In this document: piece after piece, positions 32,061-40,883 of the stretch | How the letters are laid out: each line of letters begins with the position of its first letter | How positions within the stretch are numbered: position 1 is the stretch's first letter | From: Candidatus Aminicenantota bacterium | Lineage (GTDB): Bacteria > Acidobacteriota > Aminicenantia > UBA2199 | Reading direction: 5' to 3' | NCBI GenBank assembly: GCA_026393835.1 | Contig: JAPKZK010000137.1 | Location: forward strand, 44,429 to 108,428 | Length of the DNA: 64,000 nt | The notes under the pieces: model-generated | What the model was told of the DNA's origin: nothing | The model's database searches: none | What the model saw: only the letters and a program-made list of their open reading frames with translations | Position numbers and translations under genes: made by a program

Positions 32061-32341
32061 AGTGGGGGGGAATCAATAGTCAGGAAGTTGGAGATCAATT
32101 CGGTTTCATCCAGCTTTTTGAAAAGAGAACACTTTTGCTCTTCATCCCGTTCAACGACAGTAATTACGTTCGCATCAAATTCATCTACCAAACGCGGCGA
32201 CTGCGTCGCGATGATAACCTGGGAATATTCGGATGCGCTGTGAATCATTCCCGCCAGGGCAGATATCGCCACCGGGTGCAACCCCAGTTCAGGTTCATCG
32301 ATAAGAATCGCGCCGGGTTTTAAAAAAGACTCAAAAAAATT
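32057..32341 (-). pseudogene. C-terminal fragment of a second AAA_21-type ATPase
   Basis: The reading frame between the Smr stop (32342) and 32057 encodes a Walker B, GAILIDEPELGLHPVAISAL, then SQVIIATQSPRLVDEF with the H-loop region, and stops. There is no start codon or Walker A; the fragment begins directly after the Smr stop codon, in the same frame. It is the tail of a RecF/AAA_21-like ATPase, convergent with and unlike the intact ATPase at 30226. Confidence 0.7.
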
Positions 32342-33079
32342 TTATATCAAAGCCGGAGTCAGATAAACAATCATAGAACCGCTTTTGCGTTTGTCTTTTT
32401 TCTCCCATTTATAATTGAGAACCCAATCTCTATGCTTTAGTTCGATAATTTTAGCTTCTACCACATCCGGCAGCACCGCTTTCCCGTCGGAATGCATTCC
32501 TTTGCCCACGATTATCCGCACTGTCTGAATTTTCAAACGCCGCGTATTCCGAATAAAAAATTCCGTCGCACTTTCCGCCTTTGCCGCGCTGAAACCATGC
32601 AAATCAAGCTCTTCCTGCGGCGCGGGATAACCCTTTACCCGTTCAGACGGGGGCAGGGACTTCGTCCCTACCGGGTCTTTCTTTTTTTCCAGCAGCATGA
32701 CGCGCTGGTAAATATCCACCTGGGATTTCTCAAAAAGCCGGGCAAAATCCTCTTGCGATTTTTTCTTTTTTGCATCCTCTACCTGGAATAATTCCCCCAG
32801 GTCATCGCTGTCGGTTATGATAGGAATTCCCTTTTTGTCCAATTTGGCCTTTACCTGCTTTTTCTTTCTCTTAACCGGCGCTGGGGTAGGAGATGCGGCG
32901 GATGCGGCGGGGGCGGGGGGAGTTGGAAGTTGAAGCTCCAGGGGTGGGTTTTCCATGACCGCAGGTGCGGCGGGCGGAACAGGCGGCGCAGGTTCTGCTT
33001 TTGTTACAACGGCGGCTTTCGGCGTTTCTTTGCCGAACAACCTGGCGATCTCAGAGAAAAACGTCTTCATTTTTATCAT
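32342..33079 (-). CDS. Smr-domain protein
   Basis: About 245 residues from the ATG at 33079 (MIKMKTFFSEIARLFGKE); an upstream extension is rejected because a promoter ends 9 nt before this start. A Pro/Ala-rich stretch (about 28-75) and a Lys-rich linker precede the Smr domain (about 155-245): ELDLHGFSAAKAESATEFF and VRIIVGKGMHSDG. Smr domains are DNA- or RNA-nicking or binding modules related to the MutS2 end. Specific role unknown. It is monocistronic. Confidence 0.85.
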   Translation of the reverse strand: MIKMKTFFSEIARLFGKETPKAAVVTKAEPAPPVPPAAPAVMENPPLELQLPTPPAPAASAASPTPAPVKRKKKQVKAKLDKKGIPIITDSDDLGELFQVEDAKKKKSQEDFARLFEKSQVDIYQRVMLLEKKKDPVGTKSLPPSERVKGYPAPQEELDLHGFSAAKAESATEFFIRNTRRLKIQTVRIIVGKGMHSDGKAVLPDVVEAKIIELKHRDWVLNYKWEKKDKRKSGSMIVYLTPALI

Positions 33080-33088
33080 GGAATATTT

Positions 33089-33117
33089 ATTGTATAAAAA
33101 AAATGTAATAAATGCAA
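33089..33117 (-). promoter_or_regulatory. Promoter of the Smr gene, very short leader
   Basis: Minus strand TTGCAT (33117-33112), 17 bp, TACAAT (33094-33089); ATG 33079 is 9 nt later, no Shine-Dalgarno. Confidence 0.6.
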
Positions 33118-33245
33118 CATAAAAAAATGCCCTCACGTTCCCACGCTCCCACGCGCCCACGCCAAGGAAATCTTTTTCCCCGATAGGGTTTTGTCGCGAA
33201 TAACGGCATTTGTTCCTGAGTCTCCCTACAATTTTTGTTATAACC

Positions 33246-34877
33246 TTAGCCCTCTTGCATAAATGGGTATTTAAAATCCGTTGGCGGATATAGGTTCTCC
33301 TTAATCGCCCGCGGACCGACCCACCGGTGCAGGTTGATATGAGAACCGGCTTTATCGTTTGTCCCGGACGCACGGCCGCCCCCAAAGGGCTGTTCCCCTA
33401 CCACCGCCCCCGTGGGCTTATCATTTACATAAAAATTTCCTGCCGCATGCCTCAATATATCCGACGCCTTCAATATCGCCTGCCGGTCCCGGGCAAAAAT
33501 CGAACCGGTTAATCCATACGGCGACGTTTCATCACAAAGATAAAGCGTTTTCTCATAATCTTTTTCATCGTATAAATAACAGGCGACCACCGGTCCGAAA
33601 ATCTCTTCTTCCATGGCAACGAAATGGGGGTCCTTCGTCAATATCATTGTAGGCTCGATAAAATAGCCCGCTGTCTTGTCCCCATTTCCACCGAAAATAA
33701 CCTCTGCGTGGGCGGATTTCTTAGCCTTCTCAATATACCCCATAATTTTATCGAAAGCGGGTTCATCGATGACGGCATTCATAAAGTTGCTAAAATCCCG
33801 CGGGTCTCCTATTTTAATACCGGCAATCATCTCTTCCAGGATTTTTTTCAATGCCGGCCACAACGAGGTAGGTATATATACCCTGGAAGCCGCCGAACAC
33901 TTTTGCCCCTGGTATTCGAAACCACCCCTGACGATTGCGGCGGCTGCTTCGCAAAGATCGGCGGAAGCATGAACCATGATAAAATTTTTCCCGCCCGTCT
34001 CGCCCACAATGCGGGGATAGGTGCGGTAACGGGAAATGTTCTCGCCGATTCTCTTCCAGATTCCATGAAAAACAGCAGTAGAACCTGTAAAATGAATTCC
34101 CGCCATATGGGAACTGGCCAACACGGCATCGCCCACACTGGCGCCTGAACCGGGAACGAAATTGATCACCCCGTCCGGGTAGCCGGCTTCTTTAAACAAT
34201 CGCATCAGGTAATAAGCAGAAAGTACGGCAGTGGAAGACGGTTTCCATACAGCCACATTGCCCATCAGCACGGGGGCCGTGGTAAGGTTCGCGGCGATGG
34301 AAGTAAAATTAAAAGGCGAAACGGCAAAAACGAATCCCTCCAGGGGCCGGTAACACAACCGGTTGATGGTATCCTTCGTAGAGTGTGGTTGTTCTCTATA
34401 AATGATACTCATATAGTAAGCATTGAAGCGCATATAGTCGGCGGTTTCGCAGGAGGCGTCGATTTCTGCCTGGTGCGCGCTTTTGGACTGGTTGAGCATG
34501 GCTGCGGCGTTAAGAATGTACCTATACTTCCGGCCGATGAGCTCCGCGGCGCGGAAATTAAGGGCGGCGCGTTCCATCCAGGGTATACGCTCCCACTCTT
34601 TTTGCGCGTTTAAGGCTGCATCGATGGCCAACGCGATGAGTTGGGGGCTGGCCTTATGATAAGTACCCATAATATGGCGATGCTCATGGGGCATGATGAG
34701 TTTCCCCAGGTCCCCGGTGAAATACTCCTTGCCGCCGATGATAACGGGTATCTCGAAAGTTTCCCCGGACATACGTTCCAATTCCTGTTTTAGCAGGGCG
34801 CGTTCCGGGCTGCCCGGGGCGTAGGTGTAACCGGGTTCATTAATGGGTTCTTTTATCGAAATGATCGTATGATTCAT
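33246..34877 (-). CDS. pruA: L-glutamate gamma-semialdehyde (P5C) dehydrogenase
   Basis: 543 residues, the length of group 1 P5C dehydrogenases. It oxidises glutamate semialdehyde to glutamate with NAD, the second step of proline breakdown. FAVSPFNFTSIAANLTTAPV, the catalytic Glu in IVGETGGKNF, the catalytic Cys in GQKCSAASRVY and EEIFGPVVACYLYDE are all standard. GGAGG from the end of the methyltransferase gene serves as its Shine-Dalgarno, 3 nt after that gene's stop. No proline dehydrogenase is in the window. Confidence 0.95.
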   Translation of the reverse strand: MNHTIISIKEPINEPGYTYAPGSPERALLKQELERMSGETFEIPVIIGGKEYFTGDLGKLIMPHEHRHIMGTYHKASPQLIALAIDAALNAQKEWERIPWMERAALNFRAAELIGRKYRYILNAAAMLNQSKSAHQAEIDASCETADYMRFNAYYMSIIYREQPHSTKDTINRLCYRPLEGFVFAVSPFNFTSIAANLTTAPVLMGNVAVWKPSSTAVLSAYYLMRLFKEAGYPDGVINFVPGSGASVGDAVLASSHMAGIHFTGSTAVFHGIWKRIGENISRYRTYPRIVGETGGKNFIMVHASADLCEAAAAIVRGGFEYQGQKCSAASRVYIPTSLWPALKKILEEMIAGIKIGDPRDFSNFMNAVIDEPAFDKIMGYIEKAKKSAHAEVIFGGNGDKTAGYFIEPTMILTKDPHFVAMEEEIFGPVVACYLYDEKDYEKTLYLCDETSPYGLTGSIFARDRQAILKASDILRHAAGNFYVNDKPTGAVVGEQPFGGGRASGTNDKAGSHINLHRWVGPRAIKENLYPPTDFKYPFMQEG

Positions 34878-34880
34878 GGT

Positions 34881-36143
34881 TTATCCTCCAATTTTAAATA
34901 AACCTATGGTTTCCAGGTGCGGGGTCTGTGGGAATAGGTCGAAAGCCTTCAATGCCTCCAATCGATACCCATTCTCCCCCAGCGCCTTTAAATCCCGGCT
35001 GAAAGTAGCGGAAGAACAAGAGATGTAAATTATCTTCGGGAACCTTTTTTTTAAAATACCATTCAGCACATATTTCGAAAGACCGGAACGGGGTGGGTCC
35101 ACCACCACGATATCCGCCCGCGGAAAATTAAACTTCTCTACCGGGATTCGTAAAAACTCGCTGCCGGAGGCGCCGCTGCCCCCAAAGGCGCGCCGCGCAA
35201 GGTCCGACGCATACCCATAACTTTCAACCCCAATGACTTTTTTCGCGTACTTTTTTAAAAGTGGAATAAAAAATCCTACACCGGAATAAAGATCGATGAT
35301 GGTGTCGCAGGGTTCCAGGTACGACTCGACAGTGTCCAACATGTTCTCCCACTGGAACGGGTTCACCTGGAAAAAGGCGGTGGGGGAAACAAAATAGGTC
35401 CACCCCTTGATGTTTAAAGCGGATACGCCAACGTCATCATTGCCGGACCAGGAAAAGGTAATTTCGGGGAATCGTTTCAACATCTTCGCTTCTTCATCCG
35501 CTTCTGCTTCCGCTTCCGCCTCATGGCCGGGGTAAGGGGGATGGGAAAGATGGATATAGACTTTTTGATTATCCCGGTTCATAAAGATATCCATTTGAAA
35601 GAAAAAAGGGGGTTTTTCCAGGGTGTTCCATTTTTCCAGGAACCGGTTAACCGGGTCGGGGAAGAGCAAGCAGCGATTAATAGGAATCACCGTGTTCGTG
35701 CCTTTGCGGATGAACCCGATGCGACCGTCTTCCGGTTCCGCCGGGTTTTCTTTTTTTTGGGCTTTCATGCGGGCGCGGATGCGGTTGTGATAGGGAGGGG
35801 ATTTGATAATGTCCGGGGGGGCGGACCCAGGTTCATAATGGCCGATGCGTTTGAGGTCGTCAAGGAGGATTTGTCGTTTGATTTGTTCCTGGAAGGGGTA
35901 ATCGATGTGCTGGAACACGCAGCCGCCGCATTGGCCGAAATAGGGGCACGGCGGCTGGATACGATGTCCCGACGGGGTTAATACATCTAAAAGTTCTCCC
36001 CAGAGGATGCCCCTGGCGCGGTCTTTAACCCGGTAGGCGACTTTTTCCCCGGGGAGAACATAATTCAAAAACACCACACCTTCATCGCTGCGTACAAGGC
36101 CCCAACCGCCGTTGGTTATTTTCTCAATGATCCCGTGTGGCAT
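34881..36143 (-). CDS. 23S rRNA (uracil-5-)-methyltransferase, RlmD/RlmC-like
   Basis: 420 residues. An N-terminal TRAM-like segment (VVFLNYVLPGEKVAYRVKDR) precedes an Fe-S site (CPYFGQCGGC plus the Cys in INRCLLFP), then the SAM-binding region DLYSGVGFFIPLL, VVVDPPRSGL and the nucleophile region YISCSSATFSRDL. It methylates U in rRNA (RlmD/RlmC group) or tRNA; which site cannot be told. It is in one unit with pruA, 3 nt apart. Confidence 0.9.
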   Translation of the reverse strand: MPHGIIEKITNGGWGLVRSDEGVVFLNYVLPGEKVAYRVKDRARGILWGELLDVLTPSGHRIQPPCPYFGQCGGCVFQHIDYPFQEQIKRQILLDDLKRIGHYEPGSAPPDIIKSPPYHNRIRARMKAQKKENPAEPEDGRIGFIRKGTNTVIPINRCLLFPDPVNRFLEKWNTLEKPPFFFQMDIFMNRDNQKVYIHLSHPPYPGHEAEAEAEADEEAKMLKRFPEITFSWSGNDDVGVSALNIKGWTYFVSPTAFFQVNPFQWENMLDTVESYLEPCDTIIDLYSGVGFFIPLLKKYAKKVIGVESYGYASDLARRAFGGSGASGSEFLRIPVEKFNFPRADIVVVDPPRSGLSKYVLNGILKKRFPKIIYISCSSATFSRDLKALGENGYRLEALKAFDLFPQTPHLETIGLFKIGG

Positions 36144-36146
36144 TTC

Positions 36147-36196
36147 TCATTAATAATTAATAATTAATAATTAACAATTGACAATTATTAATTATT
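36147..36196. repeat. AATTAATAATT repeat
   Basis: TTAATAATTAATAATTAATA then ATTAACAATTGACAATTATT: same class of simple repeat as at 28684. Confidence 0.7.
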
Positions 36197-36215
36197 ACTT
36201 TTTATGTGTTATTTC

Positions 36216-37415
36216 CTATTCGATAGAGATAACCAACCGTTCATTTTTAAACTTACCGGTGTCCAGGAAGGTTAAGATGGCGGTCTGTTTATCTGTCGAT
36301 ATCTCCACTTTGTAGTCGGCGCCTGCTTTATAGAACTTGGGAAAGAGCGTGACGCTCTTGATTTTATCGATACCCAGGTCAGAGGCTGAGATAGTAATCT
36401 CGGTGGTGGACCTCAGGTCCATGGAGGTGACAAAGTGTTCCGGCGACACATCGCGCAATTTGGTGGACCTTAAGAAACCGCCTTTGAGGATGCCCTTTTT
36501 CTTCAAGCTGCTTTCGGTATCCACCAGGTAGAAGAGAGAATTGACCTGTTCATTCAGTTCGCTGACTTTATTAATCAGGTTTGTTTTTTCATTGGCCAGC
36601 ATATCCAGTTGTTGGATTAGTTCAGCGCGTCTCTCTTCAAGGGTTTTGATATCTTCCGATAATTTGTCCCGCTGGGATATGGCTTCGTCGCGGGCGTCCA
36701 CCAGTTTCTTTTTGGCCTGGCGAATAATGGTGTTGGGAGATACCGGGGCCGTGCCCTGGGTCACGGAGGTCCCGTACTCATCGCCGGTATAGAAATTATA
36801 TACCTTAAAACCCGGCACCAGCATATCATAGAGTGCGGTTCGTTCGACCAAATCCGCGGCCTGTTTCTTATCGACGTTCTTTTCCTTTACCAGGAAATCC
36901 ATGGCGATCTGGAAGTGGGTTTCTCCACTTTTGACAATATGCGGCACAGGCAGCAGGGCTTCGATTTCTTTTATTTTCTCCTGCAGGTCCCGCATTTCTT
37001 TGTTTTTATCATTGATCTCTTCCAGTAGGGATTTGATAGAAACATCTTTTTCCTCTTTGATTTTTTGTTCCAGGAGTTTCTTTTCTTCATCGTTAAGGTT
37101 TAAAGGGTTAACGCCAAGGAACGGTTGGCCGGTTTTTTGTTTGTACTGGTTCATCAGGGAAAACATATCATCCTGTTTCTTTTTCATATCGGTTTCCAGT
37201 CCCTGGATTTTTTGGGTCATTTCTTGCATTTCCTGGATTTTAGCCGCGGCTTCGTCCAGGGGTTTGGGTTTAAGGAACAGCAGGTATCCCAGCACCAGCA
37301 GCGCCGCTATTATGACGATAACAGCGATGATAATGCCCCACGGTGTTTTTTTTGTTTTTTCTACAGGTTCTTCTTTTTTTTCTTGCTCAAAAATGGTTGT
37401 CTTTTCTTCGTCCAT
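36216..37415 (-). CDS. Membrane-anchored coiled-coil protein with LysM-like segment
   Basis: 399 residues. A charged cytoplasmic start is followed by one membrane helix (about 26-49, WGIIIAVIVIIAALLVLGYL), then coiled coils (55-160 and 230-290), a LysM-like segment (HIVKSGETHFQIAMDFLVKE, about 160-200) and a beta-rich C-terminal domain. It may tether to peptidoglycan in the periplasm. Family not named. The ATG has GGAGG 6-7 nt upstream. Neighbours are housekeeping genes. Confidence 0.75.
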   Translation of the reverse strand: MDEEKTTIFEQEKKEEPVEKTKKTPWGIIIAVIVIIAALLVLGYLLFLKPKPLDEAAAKIQEMQEMTQKIQGLETDMKKKQDDMFSLMNQYKQKTGQPFLGVNPLNLNDEEKKLLEQKIKEEKDVSIKSLLEEINDKNKEMRDLQEKIKEIEALLPVPHIVKSGETHFQIAMDFLVKEKNVDKKQAADLVERTALYDMLVPGFKVYNFYTGDEYGTSVTQGTAPVSPNTIIRQAKKKLVDARDEAISQRDKLSEDIKTLEERRAELIQQLDMLANEKTNLINKVSELNEQVNSLFYLVDTESSLKKKGILKGGFLRSTKLRDVSPEHFVTSMDLRSTTEITISASDLGIDKIKSVTLFPKFYKAGADYKVEISTDKQTAILTFLDTGKFKNERLVISIE

Positions 37416-37482
37416 TAAAATCCTCCTAAATAAAATTGAGAATGTATAATGACATATTTTGATATTTTTTTCAATCGTTTTT

Positions 37483-38517
37483 TTAATGAAATGTTTCCCC
37501 GGGGGGAAACGCCAATATCATGGTTTGTTGGGAAGCGGTCAGTTTTTTGAAAAGTTTCTTTTTCCGGCGGTATGAAATTTCCAATATCAACCCGATGACA
37601 ATGGGGATAAAACTTAGGAGTATACCGCCCAGGATGACTTCCAATACTTCGGATTTGAATTTTTGCGTATCCCCGGCGACTCCCAGGAGCAGCAGCGCCC
37701 AGAACAAGCCGCTGACGATTAATAAGGCGCGGCCCATGATAAGTTTCCATAATTGTTTTTTGGGATCGATGCGCAGCAGCAATTCTTGTTGGACGGAAGT
37801 ATCTTCGACCGGCGCCGGGGCCGGCGTCGTCGTCTCAGCGGCGCGGGCAATGGAAAGGGCGCGGCCTTTTTTCATGAGTTTGACGCCGAACACCGCCACG
37901 CCGACGACTATGGGTAGAATGAGCAGGGCCGCGGGGGTCTGGGTAAATATCAAGGCGTCGTAGAGACCGTGAAGGAAATAAGCCAGGAAAAAGCCTTTTA
38001 ATAGATTTCTTTTCCTTTCATTTCCGGTGGCGGCGAATTTCGCCCGGCCCACATAATAGCCCATCAATACACCCGTGAAGCAGTGCAATGGCATTGCGGT
38101 AATGGACCGCATTATCCCGACGCTAAACCCGTACGATAAGACATAAAAAACATTTTCCAGCATGGCAAAACCCAGGGCGCTGGCGCCCATGTAAACGATG
38201 CCGTCGTTTTCTTCGTTGAAGTTTTTGTTTCTCCAGGCGACAATAAACACCGCGGTTAATTTGGCCAGTTCTTCGACCCAGGCCACCTGGACAAAGGAGA
38301 TCATGATGGCCTTTGAAATGATGCCGCCGCCGTAGATAGGTAAGGCGCCGAGGGCTTTTTCCAGGATGGCGGTGGGAATCAGGCTTAAGGCCCCCAGCAG
38401 CATCGTTGTCAGAACCAATCCCAGGGGTTCTTTCTCGTTTCTATCCATAAAAAGGATGATATAGAGCAGCACAATCCCGGGAAACAGGGCTAATATCAAT
38501 AAAAAGACAATATCCAT
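37483..38517 (-). CDS. PrsW-family intramembrane metalloprotease
   Basis: 344 residues, eight or more membrane helices. VEELAKLTAVFIV gives the EExxK motif, LENVFYVLSYG and MPLHCFTGVLMGYY the second and third motif areas, and FFLAYFLHGLYDALIF the last His. PrsW-type proteases cut membrane-spanning anti-sigma factors in Bacillus; the target here is unknown. An extra C-terminal part with two more helices and a Pro/Ala linker (TTTPAPAPVEDTS) follows. AAGGAAA precedes the start. Confidence 0.88.
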   Translation of the reverse strand: MDIVFLLILALFPGIVLLYIILFMDRNEKEPLGLVLTTMLLGALSLIPTAILEKALGALPIYGGGIISKAIMISFVQVAWVEELAKLTAVFIVAWRNKNFNEENDGIVYMGASALGFAMLENVFYVLSYGFSVGIMRSITAMPLHCFTGVLMGYYVGRAKFAATGNERKRNLLKGFFLAYFLHGLYDALIFTQTPAALLILPIVVGVAVFGVKLMKKGRALSIARAAETTTPAPAPVEDTSVQQELLLRIDPKKQLWKLIMGRALLIVSGLFWALLLLGVAGDTQKFKSEVLEVILGGILLSFIPIVIGLILEISYRRKKKLFKKLTASQQTMILAFPPGETFH

Positions 38518-38537
38518 GGATTTTTTCCTTTTGATTT

Positions 38538-38934
<397 letters not shown>

Positions 38935-38942
38935 ACCCTATT

Positions 38943-39824
38943 TTATCGCATTGTAAATTTACTTGCAACTTCAAAAAAACGGTCCAGGTACTTTTGCGGC
39001 AAACGGATGCGCAGGATTTGTTTCCGGTAAGGGATATTGTAGCCCCGGCACACCAGGGCAATCTCATCCGGCGGTAAAGAGACCGATGACCCATACAAGG
39101 TATCCCCGATAATGGGTGCAAGATAATGGGCGGCATGAAAACGTATCTGGTGCCGCCGGCCCGTAAATATAAAAACCGAATAAATATCCGCCCCTTCCAG
39201 GGATGCGGTTTTGATAAATAATGAATCCGCGGCTTTGCCATTTTCATCCAACAGGGTGCGTATCCCATCGCTGGAAATGATGTCCCGGATTCTCAGGCAT
39301 TTCGGGGCATCGTTGTTTTCGCGTTTCTCCAGGGCCGCCAGGTACCATTTTTTAATCTTCCGTTTTTTCCCCAGTTCAAATAACCGGCGTTCCGCGGGTT
39401 TGTTTTTGGCAAAAATCACCAACCCTTCCACTGGGCGGTCCAGGCGGGTAATGGGCGTGGATTCGAACGGGGCGCCTTGATCCCGCAAATACCCGTCTAC
39501 CCCATAGGAGAGGTGGTAATGGATGGAAGTGGGCACGGCATGAACATTTAAATCAGGGGGTTTATATACTACCAGCAGGTCCTCGTTCTCAAAAATGACC
39601 TGCTCTTTATCAAGGGTATAGGCTTTTCCCTGGATGTCGCCGACGTGTACTTTAATCGTCTCTTCGGCCCGAATAATAAATCCTGGGCTAAGAACTCTTT
39701 TTTTATCTTTCCATGCGCCGCCCGAAGCAATCACCACTTCGGCATTGTATTGGGCAGGTAAATGCATCGAAAGCAGCTCCAGCAGCGGGATGTCTTCTTT
39801 AGCCGTAATAAAAAATCGTTTCAT
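38943..39824 (-). CDS. RluA-family pseudouridine synthase
   Basis: 293 residues. PITRLDRPVEGLVIFAK holds the catalytic Asp of the RluA group; FIFTGRRHQIRFHAAHYLAP and the S4-like N-terminal part (VLSPGFIIRAEETIKVHV) fit. It converts U to pseudouridine in rRNA or tRNA; target not predicted. It is divergent from the ferredoxin gene, 132 bp apart. Confidence 0.9.
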   Translation of the reverse strand: MKRFFITAKEDIPLLELLSMHLPAQYNAEVVIASGGAWKDKKRVLSPGFIIRAEETIKVHVGDIQGKAYTLDKEQVIFENEDLLVVYKPPDLNVHAVPTSIHYHLSYGVDGYLRDQGAPFESTPITRLDRPVEGLVIFAKNKPAERRLFELGKKRKIKKWYLAALEKRENNDAPKCLRIRDIISSDGIRTLLDENGKAADSLFIKTASLEGADIYSVFIFTGRRHQIRFHAAHYLAPIIGDTLYGSSVSLPPDEIALVCRGYNIPYRKQILRIRLPQKYLDRFFEVASKFTMR

Positions 39825-39891
39825 TTTTTGCTTTTTCCCTTTATTGTTCTTCCTGGCTTACTATATATGAAAAGCGGCAAAAAAACAATGC

Positions 39892-39920
39892 TTGTAATTT
39901 TTTTCTCTTTTTGGTACGAT
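39892..39920 (+). promoter_or_regulatory. Promoter of the ferredoxin gene
   Basis: TTGTAA (39892-39897), 17 bp, TACGAT (39915-39920). An AAAGGAG Shine-Dalgarno precedes the ATG at 39957. Confidence 0.6.
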
Positions 39921-39956
39921 AGGGTGCAAAATTTGCAGATACAAAGGAGAAAAATT

Positions 39957-40808
39957 ATGAAGAGACAGATCATTCGAATCGATGAAGATAAGTGTAATGG
40001 CTGCGGACAGTGTGTGCCGGGGTGCCCGGAAGGCGCACTCCGGATCATCGATGATAAAGCCAGGCTCATCAGCGATCTATTCTGCGACGGCCTGGGCGCC
40101 TGCATCGGGACCTGCCCGCAGGGCGCCATTATTATCGAAGAAAGAGAAGCCGAACCTTACGATGAAAGAAAAGTAATGATCAATATCATAAAACAAGGCC
40201 CCAATACCATTCGGGCCCACCTAATTCATTTAAAGGAGCATAACGAATCAGCGCACTTGAAAACAGCCGTGGATTTTTTGAAGGAACAGGGAATCGATGT
40301 CCCGGATTTGACTCCCGCCGCCGCCGCTCATACCGGGGTTCCCGGCGGCTGCCCCGGGGCGGCCATGCGCGATATGCGTGATATACGCAGCAAGAAACCG
40401 CAGCCGGGCCAGCCGCCCGGGGCAATGGGCTTACCCGTCGAATCCCAACTGCGGCAGTGGCCGGTGCAGCTTCAGCTTATCAATCCCCGGGCGCCCTATT
40501 TACAGGACGCCGACCTGCTGGTGGCCGCGGATTGTGTGCCCTTTGCCTATGCGAATTTTCACCAGCGGTTTCTAAAGGACAAAGTCATGGTTATTTTCTG
40601 CCCCAAACTGGACCAAACCATCGATCAGTACATTGAGAAACTCACCGCCATATTCCTTAACAACAACATCAAATCAATATCCGTCGTTCAAATGGAAGTC
40701 CCCTGTTGCTCCGGTACTCTCTATCTTGTTCAAAAGGCCCTGGAACAGGCGAAGAAAATCATTCCCATCAAAGATTATACTATTTCCATTACCGGGGAAA
40801 TAATCTAA
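39957..40808 (+). CDS. Double-cluster ferredoxin-domain protein
   Basis: 283 residues from the ATG with an AAAGGAG site; upstream in-frame codons are rejected as they cross the promoter. Two 4Fe-4S motifs are in the first 65 residues: CNGCGQCVPGC and CDGLGACIGTC. A Gly/Pro/Met-rich linker (about 118-150) with a GGCPGA motif leads to a C-terminal domain with DADLLVAADCVPFAYANFH and MEVPCCSGTLYLV. This type occurs in anaerobes as an electron carrier or redox sensor; partner unknown. Confidence 0.85.
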   Translation: MKRQIIRIDEDKCNGCGQCVPGCPEGALRIIDDKARLISDLFCDGLGACIGTCPQGAIIIEEREAEPYDERKVMINIIKQGPNTIRAHLIHLKEHNESAHLKTAVDFLKEQGIDVPDLTPAAAAHTGVPGGCPGAAMRDMRDIRSKKPQPGQPPGAMGLPVESQLRQWPVQLQLINPRAPYLQDADLLVAADCVPFAYANFHQRFLKDKVMVIFCPKLDQTIDQYIEKLTAIFLNNNIKSISVVQMEVPCCSGTLYLVQKALEQAKKIIPIKDYTISITGEII

Positions 40809-40830
40809 TAATCAAAAGCTTTTGGAAGTC

Positions 40831-40872
40831 CAGGAACCGTCCATCCGTGATGGTTTCTCGAAAAGGTTCCTG
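40831..40872. terminator. Hairpin between convergent genes
   Basis: CCAGGAACC (40831-40839) pairs with GGTTCCTGG (40864-40872). It lies between the ferredoxin and MFS stops and belongs to the same repeat type as 42660-42689. Confidence 0.5.
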
Positions 40873-40883
40873 GTCGCCGAAGG

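Noticed and set aside
33080..33385. 102-codon N-terminal extension of the Smr protein
   Set aside because: It contains promoter DNA and overlaps the pruA end on the same strand.
39762..39956. 65-codon extension of the ferredoxin
   Set aside because: It overlaps the divergent pseudouridine synthase and the promoter; SD and Fe-S domain point to 39957.
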